This document shows, piece after piece, positions 45,312 to 53,955 of a stretch of DNA of 64,000 bases (positions are counted from its first letter, which is position 1; each line of letters starts with the position of its first letter). The DNA is from Bacteroidota bacterium (lineage in GTDB: Bacteria; Bacteroidota; Ignavibacteria; Ignavibacteriales; Ignavibacteriaceae). Position numbers and translations under genes: made by a program. The stretch is from contig JAJYDC010000002.1 in assembly GCA_021777835.1 (NCBI GenBank), positions 132,088-196,087 of the forward strand, read 5' to 3'. The notes under the pieces are model-generated. The model did not search any database. It saw only the letters and a list, made by a program, of their open reading frames with translations, and had not been told where the DNA came from.

Positions 45312-46191
45312 CTAAAAGTCTCTTGATTGATTTTATATGTTCAGGGGTAGTGCCGCAGCATCCGCCGACAAATGAAGGTGATTTGGATAGAAGTTTTTTC
45401 ACCAAGATAGAATAGGCGAGAGGTGAAGTGCCGGTTTTAATTAATTCATCATTAAAAGAACCTTTACCGGCATTTAGATAAACTCCCCAATTGAAATCAA
45501 AATTAGATCTTGAATAAATTGGCATAAACGTCTCAGGCTTAATGCAATTAATTCCGATAGCTAATGGATAATAATCCCGGATAAATTCAATTGCGGCATT
45601 TAGCGATTCTCCTGATAGCAGATTTAAGCTTTCGTTTACGAACAGACTTATAACATATGGGATGGAATTTTTGTGACAATACTGGCAGATTATCTTGATT
45701 TCGTCGAAATGACTTTGTGTTTCATTAAGGATAAAATGACAACCGCTATCTATAAGCAAATCAATATGCTTATAGTGATTAGCTTTTAGTTTGTTTAACG
45801 TCAAATTCCTTTTGCTTTGATAACAATCTTCGGCAGGGGCGTTAGAACCGGCAATGTAAACTGGAAGTCCGGATGCTGCTTGTACAGCTAACTCTACCGC
45901 AATTTTTACAAGTTTATTATTATCTATTCTTTTACCGGAGTTTATGACTGCTTCGGGATTTGTGCGAAATGTGTTTGTAGTAATGATATCTGAGCCGGCG
46001 GAAATATATGCTTTATGAATATTTAGTACTTTTTCAGGTTCTTCTAAATTGGCAAGAGACATCCACATTGAACCGCGGCTTTTCAATCCTTTATTTTGAA
46101 GCATACTTCCCATCGCGCCGTCCAAGAGTAAAGGTCTTTTTATTCTTCTTGCAAAAGAAAAGGGGTTAATATCTGTTTTATAGTTTATCAT
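45292..46191 (-). CDS. Homocysteine S-methyltransferase family protein (MmuM/BHMT-like)
   Basis: 299 residues; a single (beta/alpha)8 domain. It begins with the family text RPLLLDGAMGSMLQ (19-32) and TTNTFRTNPE. The three zinc-binding cysteines are present: Cys216 in INCIKPE, and Cys278-Cys279 in GGCCGTTPEH. It would methylate homocysteine to methionine using a donor such as S-methylmethionine or betaine, or be a stand-alone MetH N-terminal-like module. It has no cobalamin or folate domain. It overlaps the GT9 gene upstream by 14 bases and ispE downstream by 20 bases. Confidence 0.9.
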   Translation of the reverse strand: MINYKTDINPFSFARRIKRPLLLDGAMGSMLQNKGLKSRGSMWMSLANLEEPEKVLNIHKAYISAGSDIITTNTFRTNPEAVINSGKRIDNNKLVKIAVELAVQAASGLPVYIAGSNAPAEDCYQSKRNLTLNKLKANHYKHIDLLIDSGCHFILNETQSHFDEIKIICQYCHKNSIPYVISLFVNESLNLLSGESLNAAIEFIRDYYPLAIGINCIKPETFMPIYSRSNFDFNWGVYLNAGKGSFNDELIKTGTSPLAYSILVKKLLSKSPSFVGGCCGTTPEHIKSIKRLLDGKNRN

Positions 46192-47251
46192 TTTCTAATA
46201 GAATGGTTCTTAAAAAAGGTTCAAATCTTTCTATTACTCTCGCAAATGAGACATTATCCAAATTAGGTTCTTCAGTAACTACATAATCAAACTTGGAACA
46301 ATACGGCGTCCATAGCATATCTTTAGTATTATATTTTACATAAATACCAAAGACCGGAATTCTAAAGGCTGAAGCTAAATGAACCGCAGCAGTGTCAGGA
46401 GTGAATAGGAGATTCAATTTTGATATCATTGCAGCGTATTCATTATAGTCATTAGATGAATAAATATGTGTGCTATTTTCTGAAATTTCATTTGCCAAAT
46501 CCAAATCATCAGGTGCAGCTAATATCAAGTAATTCACATTAAATAAGGAGAGAAAAGTAAGTAATCTTTTATAATTACTCACACCCCAGAACCTAGCTTT
46601 GCTTCCCGCTGAGATGTTAATTCCTAATAAGAAGGAACTAGCTATCTTGTTGCCTTGTAAAAATTTAGCTACATATCGTTCTGAATCTTGTTGAATTGAA
46701 TATTTGACATTCACCGAGTCTTTATTGTACCGGATATTAAACAATCGGCATATTTCAAGTAATCTAACTATTATATGATTATTCTCCGAATTTAGCCTTG
46801 GGACAGTCTCGGTGTAAATTCTTTCATTCGCCTTTTCTAATCCGAATTTATTGGGAGCATTTGAAAAAGCAATTAGGAAAGTAACAGTTGTAGAAACATC
46901 GTCATGCAGATCGACGACAGTATTTATATTATTGTCCTTAATGAACCTTAGAACCTTGAATATTCCTTTAAGCCCCTTTTCAAATACAACAACCTTATCA
47001 ATATCATTATTATACTCAAACACGAAATGGTTTTTCTTGTCAGCAAGCAGAAATAATTTACTCTTCACGGCTTTTCTAATTTCATGAATAAGAGGAGTTG
47101 CGACGAGGGCATCACCAATTCTATTAAGTCTTATGAAAAGAATTTTGGTGTTTGGACTTTGGTAATCAACCGGCCCAGATTTAGATGGACGTCTAAAGAG
47201 TAGTAAAACGTTAAGAAGAAACTTCCTTAAATAAATTTCTATCTTTTTCAT
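46178..47251 (-). CDS. Glycosyltransferase family 9 (ADP-heptose:LPS heptosyltransferase-like)
   Basis: 357 residues, GT-B fold. N-terminal KILFIRLNRIGDALVATPLIHEIRKA is the classic GT9 opening. The C-terminal LFTPDTAAVHLASAFRIPVFGIY is the donor-binding and catalytic neighbourhood. Likely transfers heptose or a related sugar to the lipopolysaccharide core on the cytosolic face. Its first bases overlap the other GT9 gene by 4 bases (ATGA), and it overlaps the methyltransferase by 14. The exact sugar and acceptor cannot be told from sequence. Confidence 0.9.
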   Translation of the reverse strand: MKKIEIYLRKFLLNVLLLFRRPSKSGPVDYQSPNTKILFIRLNRIGDALVATPLIHEIRKAVKSKLFLLADKKNHFVFEYNNDIDKVVVFEKGLKGIFKVLRFIKDNNINTVVDLHDDVSTTVTFLIAFSNAPNKFGLEKANERIYTETVPRLNSENNHIIVRLLEICRLFNIRYNKDSVNVKYSIQQDSERYVAKFLQGNKIASSFLLGINISAGSKARFWGVSNYKRLLTFLSLFNVNYLILAAPDDLDLANEISENSTHIYSSNDYNEYAAMISKLNLLFTPDTAAVHLASAFRIPVFGIYVKYNTKDMLWTPYCSKFDYVVTEEPNLDNVSFARVIERFEPFLRTILLENDKL

Positions 47252-48282
47252 TTCTTAAAAAGCCGGATATTATTTTTTAAGATTAAGGATTCAACCTTCT
47301 GCATTATTGTATCTACAGACAAATCAATAAAACATTCATGTTTATATCGGCATTTCTGCAAGTTGCAGATTATGCAGAATAATTCTTCCTTAATTACATA
47401 ATCTGAATTATCAGAATATGGTCCATGCATTTTAGGGTTAGTAGGACCGAATAAGCCAAGAGTAGGGATTCCCAAAGCCGCAGAAATATGCATAGGGCCG
47501 CTATCATTTGCTAAAACGATAGAACAATTATTAATTAAACCTGACATAGATGAAAGACTGGTTGCAGGAGCAAGAATTGCATCTCCGGGAAGATGATTTA
47601 TTATATAATTCGAGTCCTCCTCATCGCCAGGTCCCCAGAGAATTAGGAATTTTGTTTTATAAATTGAAGAAATAGCCGAGCAAATATCCACCAATTTAGA
47701 AGCATCACATCTTTTTGACGACCAGCCTCCGGAAGGAATTATTCCTACGATAGAGTCGGTAGAGCCTAAGTTATTTAGAATAAATTCTTTTCCTTTAGAA
47801 TTATCATTGTCAGAAACATAATAGTGAATTTTCTTAGAAATAACCGGGACATCAAGGGGAATCAGCAATTCAAGATTATGCTCTGCGGAATGATGGTTGC
47901 CGCGAGTTGAGGAAGCTAACATATTGTACGCATATTTTCTTCCTCGATAAGCATAGCCCACGCGATATTTTACACCGGATAAAAATGTTATTTGTGCGCT
48001 TCTAGGATTAGACCAAAGGTCCAAAATAAGATTGTATTTTTCTTTTCTAACACGCAAAGCTACCTTAAGTGGGAATTCCGATTGTCTCATTGTTAAGATT
48101 TTATTTATGTGAGGATTATTGAGTAATGCTTCTTTTGCGAAATTCTCAACTAAATAATCGATCTTAACAGAAGGAAAGTGGGCAATGATATTTTCAAGAA
48201 TAATTGTCGAAAGGACAATATCTCCTATTCCGCGAGGTTTAATGCAGAGTATTTTTTTTATTTCTTCTTTTTTAAGTTTCAA
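47248..48282 (-). CDS. Glycosyltransferase family 9 (heptosyltransferase-like)
   Basis: 344 residues. Begins LCIKPRGIGDIVLSTIILENI and contains GIIPSGGWSSKRCD and VLANDSGPMHISAALGIPTLGLFGPTNPK, all textbook GT9 positions. The start must be TTG at 48282, since no ATG lies before the conserved PRGIGD stretch. Six Cys in the last ~70 residues (ELFCIICNLQKCRYKHECF) form a cluster seen in many GT9 proteins. It is paired with the next GT9 through an ATGA overlap, suggesting sequential steps in LPS core assembly. Confidence 0.9.
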   Translation of the reverse strand: MKLKKEEIKKILCIKPRGIGDIVLSTIILENIIAHFPSVKIDYLVENFAKEALLNNPHINKILTMRQSEFPLKVALRVRKEKYNLILDLWSNPRSAQITFLSGVKYRVGYAYRGRKYAYNMLASSTRGNHHSAEHNLELLIPLDVPVISKKIHYYVSDNDNSKGKEFILNNLGSTDSIVGIIPSGGWSSKRCDASKLVDICSAISSIYKTKFLILWGPGDEEDSNYIINHLPGDAILAPATSLSSMSGLINNCSIVLANDSGPMHISAALGIPTLGLFGPTNPKMHGPYSDNSDYVIKEELFCIICNLQKCRYKHECFIDLSVDTIMQKVESLILKNNIRLFKK

Positions 48283-48713
48283 ATTGCAAATAAGATTTTA
48301 ATTGTGCAGTTATATCCTGCAGGTTTACGATTAAGTTAAAAAATTATACAGGTAAATTACGACAAGATAAATTCAGTGTCATCCCGGGGGAGATATTTTT
48401 TTAAGAGAAATTTAAGTAGCAAAATGTAAGAGCGGGTAATAAGGAGTAAGGAGTAAGGAGTAGGGAGTAAGGAGTAAGGAGTAAGGAGTAAGGAGTAAGG
48501 AGTAAGGAGTAGGGAGACCAAATAATACGGGTAAGGTATTATTTCTTTAAGTCTAAAATTATTCAGCCTCTGCGGGACTTTGGAAAATCTTGATTTTTGA
48601 TATTTCAAGAATATGGAATTCTTCAGGCGATGCATTTTAGAAAATGTTTGATTTATTGAAATATCAATTAACCTATGTGTTTTGAATATTGCTTACGTTT
48701 TTTGTTTAAGATA
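48283..48713. other. Intergenic stretch carrying a heptanucleotide tandem repeat
   Basis: 431 bases between polA and the GT9 gene. Besides the AAGGAGT array described separately I see no RNA gene. A 92-residue reading frame here (48357-48635, minus strand) consists of repeated LLTPYS and is only the translation of the repeat. Confidence 0.6.
48441..48517. repeat. Eleven-copy AAGGAGT tandem repeat
   Basis: Eleven consecutive 7-base units, in phase from 48441: nine are exactly AAGGAGT, one is AGGGAGT (48462-48468) and the last is AGGGAGA (48511-48517). The plus strand reads as repeated Shine-Dalgarno-like GGAG; the minus strand, which is the strand of both flanking genes, reads ACTCCTT, close to the 3' end of 16S rRNA. 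Heptanucleotide arrays of this kind occur in other bacteria and vary in copy number by slippage. No protein is implied. Confidence 0.95.
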
Positions 48714-51479
48714 TTAATGTGCATCCAGCCAGTTTTTACCTATACCTGTTTCTACAAGGATCGGGACGTTCATAGGAATGGCATTTTCCATTAATTCTTT
48801 TATAATGGGTGTTAGGTCTTTGACTTCGTCCTTATGCGCGTCAAATAATAGTTCATCATGTACTTGCAACACCATTTTGGTTTTTGCTTTTCTTTTCTTT
48901 AATTCTTTATAAATATTTATCATTGCAATCTTTATCATGTCTGCGGCTGTTCCTTGAATCGGCATGTTTATCGCCACCCGTTCTTCGAACTGCCGGACTA
49001 TGCGGTTATTACTATTTATATTCCTTAGAAATCTTCTTCTTCCAAGCAGAGTCTCTGCGTATCCTTTTTCACGTGCTTTAATAACAGAATCATCCATAAA
49101 GTTCTTAACGCGCTTAAAAGTGCTAAAATAAGTTTCTATTATTTCTTTGGCATGTGCTTGTGTAACTCCAAGTCTTGTCTTTAGTCCAAACGGACCTATT
49201 CCATATAGAATACCGAAATTAACTTCCTTAGCCTTTCTTCGCATATCGGGTGTTACGTCTTCAGGTTTAACCATAAAAACTAATGCTGCTGTGCTGCGGT
49301 GAATATCTTCTCCATTCTTAAATGCTTTAGTTAATCCCTCATCGCCGCAAATGCTTGCCATAATTCTTAATTCAATTTGACTGTAATCTGCACTAAGTAT
49401 TACATAATCCTTATCTCTTGGTATGAATGCTTTACGGATTTCTTTTCCCATCTCTGATCTAACAGGGATGTTTTGTAGATTTGGTTCATTGCTCGATAAC
49501 CTTCCAGTTGCCGCTACTGTTTGATTAAAGCTCGTATGGATGCGTCCTGTGTGTTTGTTAATTAATCCGGGTAAAGAGTCGGTATAAGTCGACTTTAATT
49601 TAGATACCTGTCGGAAATCAAGAATAATATCAATTATCTCATGCTCGCCCCTTAATGCTTCAAGAGACCGCGCATCGGTTGAAAAGCCAGTCTTGGTCTT
49701 TTTCCCTTTTTGGAGTCCAAGTTTATCAAAAATTATCTTTTGCATTTGAAGCGGAGAGTTTATATTAAAGTCTTCACCTGCCAATTCAAATATCTTTTTT
49801 GTATAATTATCCAGGAGAATCTGCAAATCGCGGCTTAAAATATTCAATACAGATTCATCTACTCTAATTCCTTCACGTTCAACATCTTCAAGAACGGGGG
49901 CAAGAGGAAACTCTACTTCATAGGCAAGCTTTGTAAGATGATTCTTTTCAATTTCATCCTTCAATATATCATAAAGCCGGTAGGTAATATCTGCATCCTC
50001 AGCAGAATAATTTGAAAGCTCATTTGGATCAACGTCGAAAATCTTTGATGGATCTTTTTTAATACCGATAAGATCCGAAAGGGGAATTGGTTTATAGTTA
50101 AGGTACTTATGTGCAAGCTCATCCATGCCATGCTTTTGATCAGGGTCTATAATATAACTTGCAAGCATGGTATCGAAGTAAAAATTATTCACTTCAATTC
50201 CATAACTCCTTAATACACCTATATCATATTTACCATTCTGGCATACTTTCTTGATAGATTTATCTTCGAACAGAGGTTTAAATATTTTAACGAACTCATC
50301 CGAGCCCAATCTATCATTAAGGTCCTTGCTGAAAAAATCCTTTTTAGATACAAAAGGATTTATAGCAATAAAATATCCTTCGCCTTGTTTAGTCGAAAAA
50401 GAAACGCCTGCAAGGTGGATATTCAAAATATCCAATGAATCAGTTTCAGTATCGAAAACAAACAATTCAACCTTCTTCAAAGCTGCGGCAAGCTTTTTAG
50501 CTTCGTCTAAGCCGGTAATTAACTTGTAGTTCGACTTTGACTTATCAAAAGTGGAAGCCTCTGGATTTAAGTCACTAATAGGCTCACTCTTTGTATTATT
50601 TCCGTAAATTGTTAGAAGTCTACTATACAAATTTTTGAATTCAAGATCAATAAATACTTGTCTTAGAGTATCATAATCTGGTGTTTGAAACTTTGCCTCA
50701 TCAAAATTCATATCTAGAGGAACCTCGCAGTGAATAGTAGCAAGGTCTTTAGACATAAATGCGCTTTCTTTTCCCTCAATAAGTTTTGCTTTAATCCCGG
50801 CTTTGTCTATTTCACCTATATGATTATAAATCTCCTCTACAGAGCCATATTTCTGAATAAGAGGAATAGCGCCCTTAGGTCCAATACCTTTTACACCGGG
50901 AATATCGTCCGAAGCATCTCCGATAAGAGCAAGATAATCAATCATTTGTTTAGGTTCGAAGCCAAACTCTTCTTTTACTTTTGCAACGTCATAGACTACA
51001 TTTTCGTCAGTTGTTTTACCCGGCTTAATTACTCTAACCTTATCCGTAACCATTTGATTGAAATCTTTATCGGGCGTAATGACGAACGATTGAAGCCCTA
51101 GGTTCTCTGCCCGCAAGACTGCAGTACCGATAATATCATCAGCTTCATATTTAGGTAATATATAAATAGGAATTTTAAGAGCCTGAATAATCTGCTTAAT
51201 GCGATCGATCTGAGGGATCATATCGTCAGGCATTGCAGAACGGGATGATTTATAATTTTCATATTTATCATGACGGAAAGTTTTTTCTTTAGAATCAAAA
51301 GCTACGGCAATAAAATCAGGTTTAGTATCCTCCAGAATTTTTAGAAGCTGATTAACAAAACCAAACACAGCCGAAGTTGGTTCCCCCTTAGAAGAAATGA
51401 GCGGTCGATTTATAAAAGCAAAGTATGCCTTATAAGTAAGAGCCATTGCATCGATAATAACAAACTTTTTATTCTTCAT
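48714..51479 (-). CDS. polA: DNA polymerase I
   Basis: 921 residues, full length. 5'-3' nuclease domain at about 1-290 (FDSKEKTFRHDKYENYKSSR, YEADDIIG, GDASDDIPGVKGIGPKGA). 3'-5' proofreading domain at about 320-510 with all key residues: DTE (343-345), NGKYD (415-419) and YSAED (491-495), so it should proofread, unlike Taq polymerase. Polymerase domain from ~520: motif A DYSQIELR (698-705), O-helix RRKAKEVNFGILYG (748-760, with Phe755) and motif C VHDELLFD (873-880). It fills gaps and removes RNA primers. It appears to be a single transcription unit with 500 bases of non-coding DNA upstream. Confidence 0.98.
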   Translation of the reverse strand: MKNKKFVIIDAMALTYKAYFAFINRPLISSKGEPTSAVFGFVNQLLKILEDTKPDFIAVAFDSKEKTFRHDKYENYKSSRSAMPDDMIPQIDRIKQIIQALKIPIYILPKYEADDIIGTAVLRAENLGLQSFVITPDKDFNQMVTDKVRVIKPGKTTDENVVYDVAKVKEEFGFEPKQMIDYLALIGDASDDIPGVKGIGPKGAIPLIQKYGSVEEIYNHIGEIDKAGIKAKLIEGKESAFMSKDLATIHCEVPLDMNFDEAKFQTPDYDTLRQVFIDLEFKNLYSRLLTIYGNNTKSEPISDLNPEASTFDKSKSNYKLITGLDEAKKLAAALKKVELFVFDTETDSLDILNIHLAGVSFSTKQGEGYFIAINPFVSKKDFFSKDLNDRLGSDEFVKIFKPLFEDKSIKKVCQNGKYDIGVLRSYGIEVNNFYFDTMLASYIIDPDQKHGMDELAHKYLNYKPIPLSDLIGIKKDPSKIFDVDPNELSNYSAEDADITYRLYDILKDEIEKNHLTKLAYEVEFPLAPVLEDVEREGIRVDESVLNILSRDLQILLDNYTKKIFELAGEDFNINSPLQMQKIIFDKLGLQKGKKTKTGFSTDARSLEALRGEHEIIDIILDFRQVSKLKSTYTDSLPGLINKHTGRIHTSFNQTVAATGRLSSNEPNLQNIPVRSEMGKEIRKAFIPRDKDYVILSADYSQIELRIMASICGDEGLTKAFKNGEDIHRSTAALVFMVKPEDVTPDMRRKAKEVNFGILYGIGPFGLKTRLGVTQAHAKEIIETYFSTFKRVKNFMDDSVIKAREKGYAETLLGRRRFLRNINSNNRIVRQFEERVAINMPIQGTAADMIKIAMINIYKELKKRKAKTKMVLQVHDELLFDAHKDEVKDLTPIIKELMENAIPMNVPILVETGIGKNWLDAH

Positions 51480-51981
51480 AGATTCCTTGAAAAATGAATT
51501 ACTGTCAATTCAAATTAAAGGATTAACTAGTAATTTTCAAAGATTTAAAATAATCTGTGCTAACCTTCTCGCTGACAACATCGTTGGAGAAATGAGAGGT
51601 TTTTAAAAGACAAATTGTCCAAAATGGCAGACATAAAAAATATTGAATTTCCTGATATGGGCATGTAGAAAGACAGAAAACGAATCATAAAACTTCAAAA
51701 TACAAAATAAATAATCTATGATGCAAGATAAAAAATTGTTAGAACAAAGCAAATTAATGTGTAATTCGGGAAATGATTTTTAATTCTTATTAAAAAGCAA
51801 AAGAAATTAATGAATACAGAATGGTGAGCTAAAATATTTAAGAAAAAGCGTTGCTGGGATTTTCTTATATTTATGATATTCGGGCAGATGCTACCAATCT
51901 TTTAAATATAAAAGACAGGCCAATATAAAATATACTTAATTCTGAATATTGCTGTTTTGATAAGTTTTCTTTGATCTAAAA
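51480..51981. other. Intergenic stretch of about 500 bases with no recognised gene
   Basis: AT-rich sequence upstream of polA and downstream of the small minus-strand gene. The only structured motif I noticed is the short palindrome GACAAATTGTC at 51609-51619. No tRNA-like cloverleaf, terminator with a T run, or ORF above about 25 codons with a ribosome site was seen. It must contain the polA promoter, which I cannot place. Confidence 0.5.
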
Positions 51982-52275
51982 TTATTGAGCAAACATTTTG
52001 TACTGTTCGTACATAGCAACCGCGGCGTCAAATTCAAACCTTGTTCTTATCATGTAGGATTGATCTCTTTGTGCTAGGGGTATTTCGTCTTCCCATTCTA
52101 AATTGGAGTTTAGTACTTTTTGGCTGGCTATATCTTCGATTACCCAGGAACCGATTTCATTTTTCCTTGATTTCATCGTTAGGAATATCATGCCGTCTAT
52201 CTGAAATCTGACGGCTAAATCAAACCACTTTATTTTATCTTGATCGTTAAGCATTTTTATTTGTTTTTGTATCAT
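51982..52275 (-). CDS. Small protein of unknown function
   Basis: 97 residues, probably real: balanced composition, no low-complexity text, a plausible alpha/beta pattern (KIKWFDLAVRFQIDGMIFLTMKS, then GSWVIEDIASQ) and a C-terminal helix (RTRFEFDAAVAMYEQYKMFAQ). A second Met at residue 8 (52254) could be the start instead; neither has a clear ribosome site. No signal peptide or membrane helix. I do not recognise a family. It stands alone between two non-coding stretches on the same strand as polA and the efflux operon, so its context gives no hint. Confidence 0.6.
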   Translation of the reverse strand: MIQKQIKMLNDQDKIKWFDLAVRFQIDGMIFLTMKSRKNEIGSWVIEDIASQKVLNSNLEWEDEIPLAQRDQSYMIRTRFEFDAAVAMYEQYKMFAQ

Positions 52276-52499
52276 TATCGGAAAAAATAATTTTTAATTA
52301 AGGGTAAATGATTTTACCTAAATTCAGGAAAGGGGATTTCATTGCATACCTGACAGCTTGAAGGCTCACAAAGTATTGGCAGCGGATTAAAACATATTGA
52401 GGTGATTAAGGTATGCCTAATTGTTTTTGGAATAAATAAAGCCATTTACCTTTTTAGATTTTGGGCTAAAAGAATTTGAGATTGAATGACATCTTAGAT

Positions 52500-52540
52500 G
52501 GGATGCCTGCCTAAATTGTTAGGCAGGCAATTTATTGGAA
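52500..52540 (-). terminator. Perfect inverted repeat after the efflux operon, probable terminator
   Basis: Perfect 11-bp arms TGCCTGCCTAA (52504-52514) and TTAGGCAGGCA (52519-52529) with a 4-base loop, 34 bases past the stop of the TolC-family gene. On the minus strand it is not followed by a strong T run, so it may be a weak or Rho-assisted terminator, or a dispersed hairpin element. Confidence 0.55.
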
Positions 52541-52562
52541 TAAAACTTAATTAAAATTTAAT

Positions 52563-53891
52563 CTACCAGACTTTTTCTCCAATGGCTTGGAGTAGTTCGT
52601 ATCTGCCTATAACATATCTGTAAAGCGCTTCAAGCCTCATTAGTTTTGCCTGTGAAAGCGATGTCTCAGCATCGAGCAAGTCTAGGTTTGTAACAGTTCC
52701 AGCTTCATATCTAATTTTAGCCTGACTTAATGCAGTGTCTGCTTGTTGAACCGCAGCATCAGTTGTATTAAATTTATCCATACTTGAGCGCAGATCAGAG
52801 ATACCTTTTTGTACGTCAGTTTTTACTTTTAGAATGACATCACTCTTATAAGAATCTGCAGCTTGAATATTGGCAGAAGATTCTTGGTGCATTTTTTCTT
52901 CGCGATATCCGCCAAAATAGGGAATAACACCTGAAAGAGGAATATCCACATTTACTGCAGCCATGTAATTTCCTCTCCAAGCGTTCAAATTAGGTATGTA
53001 TCCGTTCTTTAGTCCATAAGTGGCTGCAATATTAATTGTCGGATTATACATTGCTGATACAACATTATCATGAGCCTTTTCAGAAGCAATTTGGTCGTTT
53101 GCGGATTTAATCTCATATCTGTTTTGAATTGCAAGATTTATTAATGAGTCGACATTATATTGAACGGGGGACTCGCTAAATTCACCTACCGGTTCGATAA
53201 TTTCATTAGATGGTATTCCAAGAAGTTGTCTCAAGTTAATTTCAGAATTTGCTAGAGAATTTTCAAGGTTTATTTTCTCTTCTTCAGCGGAGGAAAGATG
53301 TACTTTTGTCGTAAGGACATCAAATGAAGTAGCAGTGCCTGCCTCTACTTTTTTCTTTATTAAAGCTATATGTTCTATCAAAGTATTTATTGCTTCATTT
53401 TGAACTTTAATACTTTGCTTAAGAAAAAGGATTGTATAAAAGGTTTGAGCAGTCCTATAAGCTAAATCTTGTTTGACAAGTTCTAATCTATCCTTATAAC
53501 CAGCCACTTGAGAGTTGGCGAAGTCGATATCTTTCTGCCGTTTGTCAAAATCATAAATAGTTGCGCTAACCCCTACATGCTCATCAAAATTATTGGCTGG
53601 AAACATATCGAAATTTCCTAAACCGGGAAAATTAATAGAGGCCAAAGGTCCAAGCCGGGCATAATTCAAAGAAATTCCAGCATTCGGATAAAGTGAGCTT
53701 TTACTCTCATCTACTTTTGCTTTTGAAGCAGTTATTAAATGTATCTGCTGTTGAATAGCGGGGTTATTTGCAAGAACCATGTGGATAGCTTCTTCAACCG
53801 TAAGTGAATCTGTTGGATGGATTTGTGCAGATGTTAATCCTGATATGAAAATAAATATTAGAGACAATAAAAGATTAAAATAAAATTTCAT
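52563..53891 (-). CDS. TolC-family outer-membrane efflux protein
   Basis: 442 residues; signal peptide about 1-22 (SAQIH). Two similar halves, each with long coiled-coil helices: DSLTVEEAIHMVLANNPAIQQQIHLI near the start, and RYEIKSANDQIASEKAHDNVVSAMYNPTINIAA in the second half. LRQLLGIPSNEI and IRYEAGTVTNLDLLDAETSLSQAKL are typical TolC/OEP text. It forms the outer-membrane channel for the HlyD-like and DHA2 proteins encoded just upstream in the same operon (64-base gap). Confidence 0.94.
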   Translation of the reverse strand: MKFYFNLLLSLIFIFISGLTSAQIHPTDSLTVEEAIHMVLANNPAIQQQIHLITASKAKVDESKSSLYPNAGISLNYARLGPLASINFPGLGNFDMFPANNFDEHVGVSATIYDFDKRQKDIDFANSQVAGYKDRLELVKQDLAYRTAQTFYTILFLKQSIKVQNEAINTLIEHIALIKKKVEAGTATSFDVLTTKVHLSSAEEEKINLENSLANSEINLRQLLGIPSNEIIEPVGEFSESPVQYNVDSLINLAIQNRYEIKSANDQIASEKAHDNVVSAMYNPTINIAATYGLKNGYIPNLNAWRGNYMAAVNVDIPLSGVIPYFGGYREEKMHQESSANIQAADSYKSDVILKVKTDVQKGISDLRSSMDKFNTTDAAVQQADTALSQAKIRYEAGTVTNLDLLDAETSLSQAKLMRLEALYRYVIGRYELLQAIGEKVW

Positions 53892-53955
53892 TTTTACACC
53901 AATAAAATAAGTTATTAACTGAGTCTTAAAAAAATGTCAATAATGCGGAATTATA

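Noticed and set aside
48357-48635. Minus-strand ORF with repeated LLTPYS text
   Set aside because: It is the translation of the AAGGAGT tandem repeat and has no signs of a protein gene outside it.
50730-51101. 123-codon frame antisense to polA
   Set aside because: Shadow of the 5' nuclease domain coding sequence, rich in Phe/Asn/Cys from reverse reading.
51609-51619. Short palindrome GACAAATTGTC upstream of polA
   Set aside because: Only 11 bases, in AT-rich DNA where such palindromes arise by chance; no second copy or neighbouring promoter supports an operator.
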